Part shown: piece after piece, positions 51,315 to 61,838 of the stretch
How positions within the stretch are numbered: the stretch's first letter is position 1
Layout: each line of letters opens with the position of its first letter
Assembly: GCA_963750895.1 (NCBI GenBank)
Contig: CAVVSD010000006.1
Location: forward strand, 1,178,001 to 1,242,000
DNA length: 64,000 nt
Reading direction: 5' to 3'
DNA from: CAVVSD01 sp963750895
GTDB taxonomy: Bacteria; Actinomycetota; Thermoleophilia; Solirubrobacterales; Solirubrobacteraceae
Notes under the pieces: generated by a model
Told to the model about the DNA's origin: nothing
The model's database searches: none
The model's input: only the letters and a program-made list of their open reading frames with translations
Translations under genes and position numbers: made by a program

Positions 51315-52994
51315 CTATGCGCCGGCCAGCGACGCTGTCCGGACGGGCTCGGCGTGCGCGGCACGGGCCGCACGGTAGGCGTAGGCGATGATCGGCCCGA
51401 GCGTCCCGCCTCCGGCCCAGTAGGCGCGGGCCGACGGCGAGGCGACGCAGTTGCCGACGCCGTAGAGCCCGGGGATCGGCCGGTCCATGTCGTCGACGAC
51501 CTGGCCGTCGGAGGTCGTCTTCGGGCCGCCCTTCGTGTCCAGCGTGCCGCCGGTCACGAGCGCGGCGTAGTACGGCCCCTCCCCCGCGATCGGCCACATC
51601 GTCGGGTTCGCGCGGCCGGGCTCGTCCTTCACGTCGCCGTTGAAGAGCTGCTGCACGGCGCGCTCGCCGCGGCCGAAGTCCTCGTCGACGCCGCGGCCGG
51701 CGAGCTCGTTGAAGCGGTCGATGCTCGCCTGCAGGTTGGCGAGGAAGCCCTCGCTCGTGGCGGCCCCGCCCGTGGCGTACGCGACGCGCTCGAAGCGCGC
51801 GCGGATGCCGTCCGCGAGCTCCTCCAGGGTCTCGCCACGGATGACGTGCGCGTCGCTCGCGCCGGTGTCGCCGACGATGAGCCGCCCGTACTCGTCGCTC
51901 GCGCTGTGGCGCTGGCTGCGCTCGTCCCAGATCTGGACGAGGACGAGGTGCGGGTACTCACCGGCCAGCGGGTCCCAGCGGAAGAACGCCTGGGCGAGCT
52001 CGTTGTACGGCAGCTTCTCGTTGACGACGCGATGCCCGGCCTTGTCGACGAAGAGCATCGAGTCCCCGGCGACGGAGAACATCCCGACGAGCTCCGGGTC
52101 GCGCGCGAGGGCCGTCTCGAGCGGGATCGGGCACATCCACGCGTTGTTCATGTTGCGCAGCTGCGCGCCGAGCGGCCCCGCGATGCGCACGAGGTCGCCC
52201 TCGTTCGTGACCGCCGCGCAGCCGCCGTAGACCGGCGCGGAGAGGAAGTTCGCCCGCAGCTCGGGGTCGTGGGTGAAGCCGCCGGAGGCGAACACGACGG
52301 CCTTGCGCGCGCCGACGCGCACCGTCGACCCGTCCGCCGTCGTCGCCTCGACGCCGACGACCGCGTCGCCGTCGGTGATGACGCGCTGCACGCGGTGCCC
52401 GGTCCGCACGTCGACGCCGTCGCGCTCCGCCGCCGCGCTCAGCGTGCGGATGGCGTTCAGCCCGCCGTCGGACATCGACTCGCGGGCGTCGACCGGCACG
52501 AGCACGCGGCCGGTCGGGGCCTTGTCCTCGGGCAGCTCCGCCCAGTAGTCGGGGACCGCCTCGCAGTGGCGGTAGGGCAGCGCGCCGCGCTCGGCCAGCA
52601 GCTCCGCGGCCGGCGAGGCGCTCTCGTAGATCGCGCGGATCTGGTCGAGCTCCCAGGCGCTGAGGCCCAGCGTCGGGCTGTCGGCGTCGTAGGACTCCGG
52701 CCGCGACAGCCGCGCGCAGTAGCGCAGGAAGTCCTCCTCGGGATCCTCGATGCCGAGCGCGGTCATCGGCTCGTTGTGCGGCACCCAGTACCAGAAGGCG
52801 GCCTTGCGGGCGGTCCCTCCGAGCTCCGGCGCCTTCTCCAGCAGGACCACCTCGTCGCCGAGCCAGCGGCTGAACAGGGCGGCGGGGAGCCCCCCGCCGC
52901 CACCGCCGACGACCACGACGTCGGCCTGCACGTCGACGGCACCCGCCGCTGCCGGCCGCGCCGTCTCCCGCACCGCGATCCCGTCCGAGCCCAT
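51315..52994 (-). CDS. 3-ketosteroid dehydrogenase/fumarate reductase-like flavoprotein
   Basis: A 559-residue FAD protein. The dinucleotide motif is VVVVGGGGGGLPAALFSRWL near residue 26, with GGTARKAAFWYWVPHNEPM after it. The C-terminal GVGNCVASPSARAYWAGGGT and LGPIIAYAYRAARAAHA match the YPG/GGxTLGP region of KSTD-type enzymes, where a Tyr abstracts a proton. Family members desaturate cyclic ketones. In this cluster it could desaturate an alicyclic ketone toward a phenol. An AGGAGG site supports the ATG at 52994. Confidence 0.8.
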   Translation of the reverse strand: MGSDGIAVRETARPAAAGAVDVQADVVVVGGGGGGLPAALFSRWLGDEVVLLEKAPELGGTARKAAFWYWVPHNEPMTALGIEDPEEDFLRYCARLSRPESYDADSPTLGLSAWELDQIRAIYESASPAAELLAERGALPYRHCEAVPDYWAELPEDKAPTGRVLVPVDARESMSDGGLNAIRTLSAAAERDGVDVRTGHRVQRVITDGDAVVGVEATTADGSTVRVGARKAVVFASGGFTHDPELRANFLSAPVYGGCAAVTNEGDLVRIAGPLGAQLRNMNNAWMCPIPLETALARDPELVGMFSVAGDSMLFVDKAGHRVVNEKLPYNELAQAFFRWDPLAGEYPHLVLVQIWDERSQRHSASDEYGRLIVGDTGASDAHVIRGETLEELADGIRARFERVAYATGGAATSEGFLANLQASIDRFNELAGRGVDEDFGRGERAVQQLFNGDVKDEPGRANPTMWPIAGEGPYYAALVTGGTLDTKGGPKTTSDGQVVDDMDRPIPGLYGVGNCVASPSARAYWAGGGTLGPIIAYAYRAARAAHAEPVRTASLAGA

Positions 52995-53030
52995 CGTCGC
53001 CCCCTCCTGTGGTGAACCCGCCGTTGGAGA

Positions 53031-54796
53031 CTAGGAGGCGGCGACCTCCGCGGCGAGGCCCAGGAGCTGTCCCATCGCCGCGCCGAGCGCGGCCGTCGGA
53101 TCGTCGGGGAGCGCGTCCTTGCGCCACGCGACCATGCCGTCGGGACGCACGAGTACCGCGCCGGACTCCTCGACCTCCCGGGCGCGGGCCCAGTCGTCGT
53201 AGGTGTCGAGCACGTCGCGGCCCGGGCCGATGACGTACGCCGCGATCTCGACGCCCGTGCTCGCCGTGACGGCCTGCGCCGCCTCGACCCACGCGTCGCC
53301 GCCGATGCCGGTGAACAGCGCGAAGCGGCCCTTGCCCGCGAGGTCGTGGTTGGAGACCTTGCGGCCGGCCTGCTCCAGCCACACGTGCGGCAGGCGCGCG
53401 CCCGGCCACGTCGTGGGGTGGTAGTGCAGCTCGGGATCGCGGGTGAACTCCGGCTCCGGCGTCCCGTCGCTCACGACGGCGGAGGACCGGTAGCGGTGGT
53501 TCATCTCCACGCCGTGCGCGTTGAACTCGTAGTTCTTGAGCTCGATCGCCTCGCGCAGCTTGCGCCGCTGCTCGGCCGCCTCCGGCGTGTCCTCCTTGCG
53601 GGCCTCCATGTGCGCCTTCATCACGTCCGGGTCGCTCGTGTCGAGCAGGCCCAGCGCGTCGAAGATCGGCCCGAACTCCTCGATGCTCTTGTTCGCCCGC
53701 AGCACGATCTGCCTGCCGATCGGCGCGCGCTCGTCCTGGTAGGTGTCGAGCAGGCTCGGCGCCGCCTTGCCCTGCAGCACGAGGGCGAGCTTCCAGGCGA
53801 GGTTGTACGCGTCCTGGATCGACGTGTTGGAGCCCAGGCCGTTGCTCGGCGGGTGCCGGTGGCACGCGTCGCCCATGCAGTACACCCGGCCGCGGGTGTA
53901 CTCGGTCGCGTACCACTTGTTGTTGCCCCAGACCGAGGTCGACTTGATCTTGATCGGGATGTCGTGGTCGCCGATGAGGTTGCGCGCGATCTCGATCGCG
54001 GCCTCGTCGTCGACGACGGGCGGGGGCTCGTTGATGTCGTAGCCCCAGACGATGAGCCACTCGTTCCACGGACGCACCATGCGCACGAGGCCCAGGCCGA
54101 TGCCGCCGACGTTGGAGCCCGGCTGCAGCACCCAGTACAGGACGCTCGGACGGTGCTCGACGAGGTGCGTGAGGTCGGCCTCGAGCACGATGTTCATCGA
54201 GCCCGCCCAGTCCATGACGCCCTCGGACGGCAGGCCGATGTCCTGCGCGATCTGCGAGCGCCCGCCGTCGGCGCCGATGAGGTACTTCGAGCGGATCGTG
54301 TACTCGCTGCCCGTGCGACGGTCGCGCACGGTCGTCGTGACGCCCTCGTCGTCCTGCACGTGGGAGAGGTACTCGGTGTCGAAGCGCACCCGCGAGCCGC
54401 GCTCGGCGGCGTGGCCGATGAGGATCGGCTCCATGTAGGTCTGCGGGATGTCGACGTGCTCGGACGGGCTCGCGAGCGTGTACTCGGCCTTGCGCGCGGG
54501 GTGCGTGCCCCACGTGTGCAGGCGCGCGAGCTCCTCGCCGGCCAGGCTCGTGCAGAACGACGTCTGGCCCATGAGCTCGTTCGGCACGCCCTTCTCGAGC
54601 ACGTCCGCCTCGACGCCGGCGTCGCGCAGGACCTCCATCGTGCGCTGGTTGGTGATGTGCGCGCGCGGCGTGTTCGCGGTCCAGCGGTACTTCGTGATGA
54701 CGACGTTGTCGACGCCCAGCGTGCTCAGGAACAGCCCGCTGGCACCGCCGGCAGGACCGCTGCCGACGATGAGGACGTCCGTCTCCAGCAGCTCAT
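53031..54796 (-). CDS. FAD-dependent phenol hydroxylase (TfdB/PheA family), frameshifted at codon 3
   Basis: About 588 residues if one base is restored. The FAD motif DVLIVGSGPAGGASGLFLS is in frame with the body, as are the DG motif GADGGRSQIAQDIG and the GD motif GRVYCMGDACHRHPPSNGLG. A thioredoxin-like C-terminal domain follows. A perfect GGAGGAGG precedes the ATG at 54796, but the frame from that ATG is off by one base; inserting one base near 54792 joins them (MSLLETDVL). Without it no start exists before 54638, which would remove FAD binding. It probably hydroxylates a phenol or resorcinol to hydroxyquinol. Confidence 0.78.
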
Positions 54797-54813
54797 CGTG
54801 CCTCCTCCAGCCT

Positions 54814-54863
54814 GCGGCAGGGTCGCCCAGCGACCCTGCCGCGACCGAAGACGAAGTCTTCGG
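54814..54863. terminator. Two back-to-back perfect hairpins between catabolic genes
   Basis: The first has 13-bp arms (GCGGCAGGGTCGC, 54814-54826, paired with 54830-54842) and a 3-nt loop. The second has 8-bp arms (CCGAAGAC, 54845-54852, paired with 54856-54863) and a 3-nt loop. They fill nearly all of the 70-bp gap between the dioxygenase and the hydroxylase genes. There is no U tract, so they may act as an mRNA processing or stabilising element, or as an attenuating structure, rather than a simple terminator. Confidence 0.6.
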
Positions 54864-54866
54864 CCG

Positions 54867-55757
54867 TCACTTGTCGTCCTCCGCGGCCAGCACGAAGTCG
54901 TAGTGCATCTCCCACCACTCGCCGCCGCCGATGTCGCGGCCGTCGGGCGTGTCCGTCCCGGCGTCGTGGTGCTCGAAGCCCTGGATGAGCGAGCTCTTCA
55001 CGCCGAAGACGGCGTCGGAGTCCAGGTACTCGTCGCCGTCGACGAAGACGTGCGTCGTGCACGTCTTGTAGCCGGGCGCGCTGATCTGGAAGTGGATGTG
55101 CGCGGGACGCCAGGGATGGCGGCCGGCGCCCTTGAGCAGGTCGCCCACGGGCCCGTCGTGCGGGATCGGGTACGCCTCGGGCAGCACCGACCAGAACCAG
55201 TACTTGCCCTCCCCGGCGGAGGAGATGTGACCGCGGCCCTGGGCGTGGTCGAGGTCGGCGTACTGGACGTCGTAGTTGCCCTCGTCGTCGGCCATCCAGA
55301 TCTCGAGGTTGGCGCCCTCGATGGGGTCGCCGGAGCCCGAGCGCACGTCGCCGTGGAAGTAGCACGGGATGCCCGATGCGCCGTTGGCGATGTCGTCGCC
55401 GTTGGTGAACTGCGGCGAGTCGGCCACGAAGAACGGGCCGAACACCGTGTTCTCGGTGGCGCCGTCCGGCACCGCGTGGTTGATGCCGATGACCTGCATC
55501 GACAGACCCAGGACGTCGGACAGGAGGATGAACTCCTGGCGCTTGTCGTCGGTGATGTGGCCCGTGCGGGTCAGGAAGTCGATCCCGTAGGCCCACTCCT
55601 CCTCTGTGAGCTGCACGTCGACCGCGAAGGCGTGCAGGTGCTTCACGAGCGACTGCAGCACCTCCTTGATGCGCGGCGACCCTGCGTTCTCGAAGCTCTC
55701 CAGGACGACCTGCGTCAGCAGCTCGTCCGACAGATTGCGCCTTGCGGTGTCAGGCAT
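54867..55757 (-). CDS. Hydroxyquinol 1,2-dioxygenase (intradiol type)
   Basis: A 296-residue intradiol dioxygenase. The N-terminal helical dimer domain is followed by the catalytic barrel with Fe ligands Tyr (EGNYDVQY), Tyr (LPEAYPIPHDGPVG), and His/His (RPAHIHFQI). Among the family the length and motif VFGPFFVADSP fit hydroxyquinol rather than catechol enzymes. It converts hydroxyquinol to maleylacetate using oxygen. The following maleylacetate reductase and CoA-transferase genes confirm the pathway. Confidence 0.9.
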   Translation of the reverse strand: MPDTARRNLSDELLTQVVLESFENAGSPRIKEVLQSLVKHLHAFAVDVQLTEEEWAYGIDFLTRTGHITDDKRQEFILLSDVLGLSMQVIGINHAVPDGATENTVFGPFFVADSPQFTNGDDIANGASGIPCYFHGDVRSGSGDPIEGANLEIWMADDEGNYDVQYADLDHAQGRGHISSAGEGKYWFWSVLPEAYPIPHDGPVGDLLKGAGRHPWRPAHIHFQISAPGYKTCTTHVFVDGDEYLDSDAVFGVKSSLIQGFEHHDAGTDTPDGRDIGGGEWWEMHYDFVLAAEDDK

Positions 55758-55772
55758 TGTCAGCTCCCTCTC

Positions 55773-55788
55773 TCAACCCCGTGGTTGA
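55773..55788. repeat. Palindrome TCAACC-N4-GGTTGA upstream of the dioxygenase
   Basis: Perfect 6-bp arms around CCGT lie 15 bp before the dioxygenase ATG, between it and the thiolase stop. The element differs from the IclR half-sites found elsewhere in the cluster. It could be a second regulator's site or a weak intercistronic stem. Confidence 0.4.
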
Positions 55789-55794
55789 CCGAAC

Positions 55795-57009
<1,215 letters not shown>

Positions 57010-57010
57010 C

Positions 57011-58114
<1,104 letters not shown>

Positions 58115-58136
58115 GACCCAACCCTTGAGCGCTGGC

Positions 58137-58162
58137 TGTTCGCTGTGCGAACACTTGTGCGC
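58137..58162. promoter_or_regulatory. IclR-type operator, site 1
   Basis: Three half-sites lie in a row: GTTCGC (58138-58143), inverted GCGAAC (58147-58152) and direct GTGCGC (58157-58162). The first two form a perfect palindrome with a TGT centre. The 26-bp element matches site 2 at 60905 at 22 positions and starts 23 bp upstream of the maleylacetate reductase start. PcaU-type IclR regulators are known to use such a palindrome plus direct repeat. Confidence 0.68.
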
Positions 58163-58168
58163 ATGACG

Positions 58169-58174
58169 ATTATC
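58169..58174 (-). promoter_or_regulatory. -10 box (GATAAT) for the maleylacetate reductase transcript
   Basis: GATAAT on the minus strand lies six bp upstream of the operator at 58137-58162 and overlaps the end of the solute-binding gene. The transcription start would fall inside the operator. No good -35 box is visible, as expected for an activated or regulated promoter. Confidence 0.45.
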
Positions 58175-59352
58175 CTATCCGTTCCATCGAGGACGTTGTG
58201 GGGATGTCGGGGGCTGCCGCGTTCGAGACGAGCTCCAGGTCCCACCCGTCGTCCCCGCGCCGCCACTGGCCGCCGGCGAGCTGCGTCCTCGCGACGTTGG
58301 GGACGGGGCCGAGCCGCCAGGACACCTGGCCCGCCATCGTCGGCAGGTCGGTCGCCCGGATCGCGGCGACCATGCTCTCGCGACTGCGCGGATCGGCGCG
58401 CCTGACGACGTCGATCGCAACCTCGAAGAGCGCGTGCACGGAGCCGAGCGGCTGCGTCCAACGCCGGCCCGTGGCGTCGGCGTAGGCACCGGCCAGCTCG
58501 GAGGCCGACCAGCCCTTCAGCGACGACTTGTAGGGGACGTCCGGGGTCCACCACGCCTCGGTGGACAGGTTCTGCGCCGGAGGGTCGGACATGGTCGCGC
58601 CCCCGATCGTCACGACCGGCGGGAGCGGTCCCGCCGCGACGAAGGCGGCGAGGTCCGCAGCCGTGGGATCGCCGGTGACGATCTCCGCGTCCTCCGGATC
58701 GACGAACCGGTAGCCGGCGCGGCGCACCGCCGCGGCGAACCCGGCGCCGGCGGTCGGCCGCAGGAGGCCGACGGTCCGGTCGGTGCGGACGGCGTCCCAC
58801 ATGTCGAGGTAGGTGACCGCGAGGTCCTCGATCCCCCAGAAGAAGTGGAACGTGGAGCCGAACGGCGCGTTCGGGATCCCCCTTGCGGCCGAAGAACCAC
58901 GTCTGCCACGGCACCATCGTCGAGATGCACGGCACGCCGCGCCGCTCGCACGCGTCGGACACCGGGTTGACGGTGTCCGCGGTCGCCGCCACGAGCATCA
59001 GCGCGACGCCCGCGTCCATCAGGTCGCCGGCGACGGCGGCTGCGCGGTCGGGGTCCGACGCCGAATCCGCCACGACGATCTCGACCCTCTCCGTGCCGTG
59101 CGACGTGTCGAGACCGTCCTCGAGGAGCTCGCGGACCGTCGCGACCGTGAAGTCGTCCCCGGCGGCGTACGCGGCGAGCGAGCCCGTCGTCGGCGTGACG
59201 TAGCCGATCCTGACCGGCGCGCCGCCCCCGGCGCGCGCCGCGTGGTCGGATCCGCACGCCGCGAGCAGCGAGGGCGCCCCGAGGAGCGCCGCGGCACCGC
59301 CCGAGCGGCGCAGGAAGCGACGACGGTCGAGACGCGTGGCGGCGCGCCCCTG
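58170..59352 (-). pseudogene. Branched-chain-type ABC substrate-binding protein, frameshifted and lacking a start
   Basis: The N-terminus reads RLDRRRFLRRSGGAAALLGA, then PSLLAACGSD, a twin-arginine/lipoprotein signal. After it come PVRIGYVTPTTGSLAAYAAG and DACERRGVPCISTMVPWQT. The frame then changes in a run of five G/C at 58877-58881, and NAPFGSTFHFFWG, then VGLLRPTAGAGFAAAVRRAG, continue to the stop at 58170. No ATG, GTG or TTG is in frame before the signal peptide. It would bind an aromatic or branched-chain acid for uptake, but no partner permease is nearby. Confidence 0.72.
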
Positions 59353-60087
59353 TCAGGCGGGCCCGGGCGCCCGCTCCGCCGACGCGCGGAGCGCGCGTAG
59401 CGTCTCGAGCTCCTCGTCGCTCGGCGGCGGGGTGTGCTGCAGGTCGTCGGCGACGCGGAGGTCCCAGCCGGTCGCCTCGCGGACCTGGTCGGCCTCGACG
59501 CCCGCGTGCACCGCGGTGAGCTCCAGGTCGCCGTCGGTCCCCGGGCGCAGGACGCCGAGGTCGGTGATGACCACGATCGGCGCGCCGGCGGGGCCGATCG
59601 ACGTGATGAAGTCGATCTTCTCGACGAACACGCGCTTGGAGTGCCGCACGAGGACGATGACCTCGCGGGCACGGGCGGCGATCTCGGGAGCGCCCCCGGC
59701 GCCCGGCAGGCGCACCTTCGGCGAGCCGTAGTCGCCGATGACGGTCGTGTTGATGTTGCCCTTGCGATCGATCTGCGCGGCGCCGAGGAACCCGACGTCG
59801 ATGCGGCCGCCGCCGACCCAGTAGTTGAACATCTCCGGGACGGAGACGAGCTCGTCCGCGGTCTCCGCGAGGTCGTCGTCGCCGATCGACAGCGGCAGGC
59901 GGCGCGGCTTCGCGCCGATCGCGCCGGACTCGTAGACGAGCACCGTGTTGGGCGCGTGCGTGCGGCGGGCGAGGTTCGCGGCGGCGTTGGGCGGGCCGAC
60001 GCCGACGAGGCAGACGAGGCCGTCGCGCAGCTCCCGCGCGGCGTTGATCGTCATGAGCTCCTGCGCGTCGTAGCCGTTCTCGGACAT
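59353..60087 (-). CDS. 3-oxoadipate CoA-transferase, beta subunit (CatJ type)
   Basis: A 244-residue CoA-transferase family I subunit. The catalytic Glu is in LVYESGAIGA. Other conserved parts are GVGPPNAAANLARRT, NTTVIGDYGSPKVRLPGAGG, and GAPIVVITDLGVLRPG. With the alpha subunit it transfers CoA from succinyl-CoA to 3-oxoadipate. It starts immediately after the alpha-subunit stop. The length and style match the Pseudomonas CatIJ/glutaconate-type pair rather than the shorter PcaIJ. Confidence 0.85.
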   Translation of the reverse strand: MSENGYDAQELMTINAARELRDGLVCLVGVGPPNAAANLARRTHAPNTVLVYESGAIGAKPRRLPLSIGDDDLAETADELVSVPEMFNYWVGGGRIDVGFLGAAQIDRKGNINTTVIGDYGSPKVRLPGAGGAPEIAARAREVIVLVRHSKRVFVEKIDFITSIGPAGAPIVVITDLGVLRPGTDGDLELTAVHAGVEADQVREATGWDLRVADDLQHTPPPSDEELETLRALRASAERAPGPA

Positions 60088-60900
60088 CTAGGCCGTCACT
60101 CCCTCCGACGCGTTCACCACGTTCTCGTCCATCCAGGCCAGGAAGCCGTCCCGGTCGCGTGCGATCTCGTCCCAGGCGGCGTAGAAGGCGTTGTCACGGG
60201 TGGAGTACCCGTGGGCGTAGGACGGATGCGCGCCTCCCGGCACCGTGCAGACCGCGTTCACGACCCAGTGCGGCAGGACCGTCGCGTGCGGGCGCGGCTC
60301 GAGCTCGTCGACGACCTCCTCGACGGTCACGACGGCGCGCTTGGCGGCGAGGACCGCCTCCTTCTGCACGCCCGAGAGGCCCCAGAGCATGACGTTGCCC
60401 TGCACGTCGGCCTGCTGCGCGTGGATGACGGCGACGTCGAGGTCCAGCGCCTTGACGGCGGAGAGCTGCTCGCCGGTGAACGGGCACTCGACCTGGCTGA
60501 CCTCGGGGTTGAGCTCCGCGAGATCCGTGCCGATGTAGCCGCGCAGCACCGCGAACGGCAGCCCGGCTGCGCCCGCGACGTACGCGTTGGCGAGCCCGGC
60601 GTGGGAGTGCTCGATGATCTCCAGCGGCGCCGGCCAGTTGTGCTCGACGGCGTCCCGGAAGCGGTGCAGGGAGCCCACGCCGGGGTTGCCGCCGTACGAG
60701 AAGATGAGCTTGGACGCGCATCCCATCCCGATCAGCTGGTCGTAGATGAGGTCCGGCGTCATGCGGACGAGCGTGAGGTCCTTGCGACTCTGCCGGATGA
60801 TCTCGTGACCCGCCGCGAACGGGATGAGATGGGTGAAGCCCTCGAGCGCGATCGTGTCGCCGTCGTTGACGTTGGCGGCGATCGCGTCGGGGAGGGACAT
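60088..60900 (-). CDS. 3-oxoadipate CoA-transferase, alpha subunit (CatI type)
   Basis: A 270-residue protein. The N-terminal ALEGFTHLIPFAAGHEIIRQ, FSYGGNPGVGSLHRFRDAV and the central AHAGLANAY-like and VAVIHAQQADVQGNVMLWG segments are standard for alpha subunits of this family. It is the first gene of the minus-strand catabolic cluster. I chose the ATG at 60900, which places the operator just upstream as at the second site; an in-frame ATG at 60924 would lie inside the operator. Confidence 0.85.
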   Translation of the reverse strand: MSLPDAIAANVNDGDTIALEGFTHLIPFAAGHEIIRQSRKDLTLVRMTPDLIYDQLIGMGCASKLIFSYGGNPGVGSLHRFRDAVEHNWPAPLEIIEHSHAGLANAYVAGAAGLPFAVLRGYIGTDLAELNPEVSQVECPFTGEQLSAVKALDLDVAVIHAQQADVQGNVMLWGLSGVQKEAVLAAKRAVVTVEEVVDELEPRPHATVLPHWVVNAVCTVPGGAHPSYAHGYSTRDNAFYAAWDEIARDRDGFLAWMDENVVNASEGVTA

Positions 60901-60904
60901 GTGG

Positions 60905-60930
60905 TGTTCGCTGCGCGCACGCATGTGCGC
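60905..60930. promoter_or_regulatory. IclR-type operator, site 2
   Basis: Half-sites GTTCGC (60906-60911), GCGCAC (60915-60920) and GTGCGC (60925-60930) repeat the order and spacing of site 1. The last two also form a perfect palindrome around GCAT. It lies between the divergent CoA-transferase and IclR genes, next to both -10 boxes, so the regulator could control both directions. Confidence 0.68.
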
Positions 60931-60934
60931 CCAC

Positions 60935-60944
60935 CATATAGAGT
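60935..60944. promoter_or_regulatory. Overlapping divergent -10 boxes
   Basis: The minus strand reads TATATG (60935-60940) toward the CoA-transferase gene. The plus strand reads TAGAGT (60939-60944) with an 8-nt spacer to the GTG of the IclR gene at 60953, giving a near-leaderless mRNA. The two boxes share bases, so RNA polymerase cannot occupy both at once. Confidence 0.5.
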
Positions 60945-60952
60945 CCCGGTTT

Positions 60953-61792
60953 GTGAGAGAAGACACGCCCGCGCGCCGGGAGGGAGCGCGCGAGACGCAG
61001 TCGGTGCAGTCGCTCGAGCGGGGTCTGGCGGTGCTTCAGGTGTTCTCCCGGGAGAACCCCGCACCCACCCTCAGCGAGGTGGCCCGGCTGGCCGGAACGA
61101 CCCGTGCGACGGCGCGCAGGATCCTGCTGACGCTCGAGCGTCTGGGCCACGTGCGGTCCGACGGGCGGCGGTTCTCCCTCACGCCGCGCGTCCTCGCCCT
61201 GGGCTGGTCCTACCTCTCCTCGCTGAACCTCTGGGAGATCGCCCAGCCGCTCATGGAGGACCTCGTCGAGCAGACCGGCGAGTCGTGCTCGGCGGCGACC
61301 CTCGACCTCCCCGACGTGGTCTACGTCGCACGCGTGCCGACGCGCCGGATCATGTCCATCACGCTCGGCGTCGGGACGCGCCTGCCCGCCCACGCGACGT
61401 CGATGGGCCGGGTGCTGCTCGCGGCGCTCGACACCGACGAGCTGGACGCCTTTCTCGGCACGACGCCGCTCGAGTCGCTCACCGATCGGACGGTCGTGGA
61501 GCCCGCGGCGCTCCGGTCGGCCATCGACGAGGTGCGCGGGCAGGGCTGGGCGCTCGTCGACCAGGAGCTCGAGCTCGGCCTGCGCTCCGTCGCGGCGCCG
61601 ATCCAGGACGGCGAGCGGCGCACCGTGGCCGCGCTGAACGTCTCCGCGGCCGCCTCGCGCGTCCCGCTGTCGAAGCTGCGCGAGGAGATCCTCCCGTCGC
61701 TGCTGGCCACCGCCGACGCGGTGTCCACCGCCCTCGGGCGCTCCGCGCGCAGCGAGGAGCTGCCGCGCGTCGTCGCCGGCGCCGCCGGTTAG
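60953..61792 (+). CDS. IclR-family regulator (PcaR/PcaU/PobR type)
   Basis: A 279-residue regulator. The winged helix-turn-helix is at about residues 15-75 (QSLERGLAVLQVFSRENPAP; LSEVARLAGTTRATARRILL). The effector domain follows (RVPTRRIMSITLGVGTRLPA; GRVLLAALDTDELDAFLG; RSVAAPIQDGERRTVAALNV). This subgroup controls protocatechuate and 3-oxoadipate pathways, usually as an activator with the pathway intermediate as ligand. It is divergent from the CoA-transferase genes and flanked by a matching operator. Confidence 0.88.
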   Translation: MREDTPARREGARETQSVQSLERGLAVLQVFSRENPAPTLSEVARLAGTTRATARRILLTLERLGHVRSDGRRFSLTPRVLALGWSYLSSLNLWEIAQPLMEDLVEQTGESCSAATLDLPDVVYVARVPTRRIMSITLGVGTRLPAHATSMGRVLLAALDTDELDAFLGTTPLESLTDRTVVEPAALRSAIDEVRGQGWALVDQELELGLRSVAAPIQDGERRTVAALNVSAAASRVPLSKLREEILPSLLATADAVSTALGRSARSEELPRVVAGAAG

Positions 61793-61838
61793 CAGGACGT
61801 TCACCGTCGAGGGGAGCCGGGGTAGTGCACTCCGTGCC

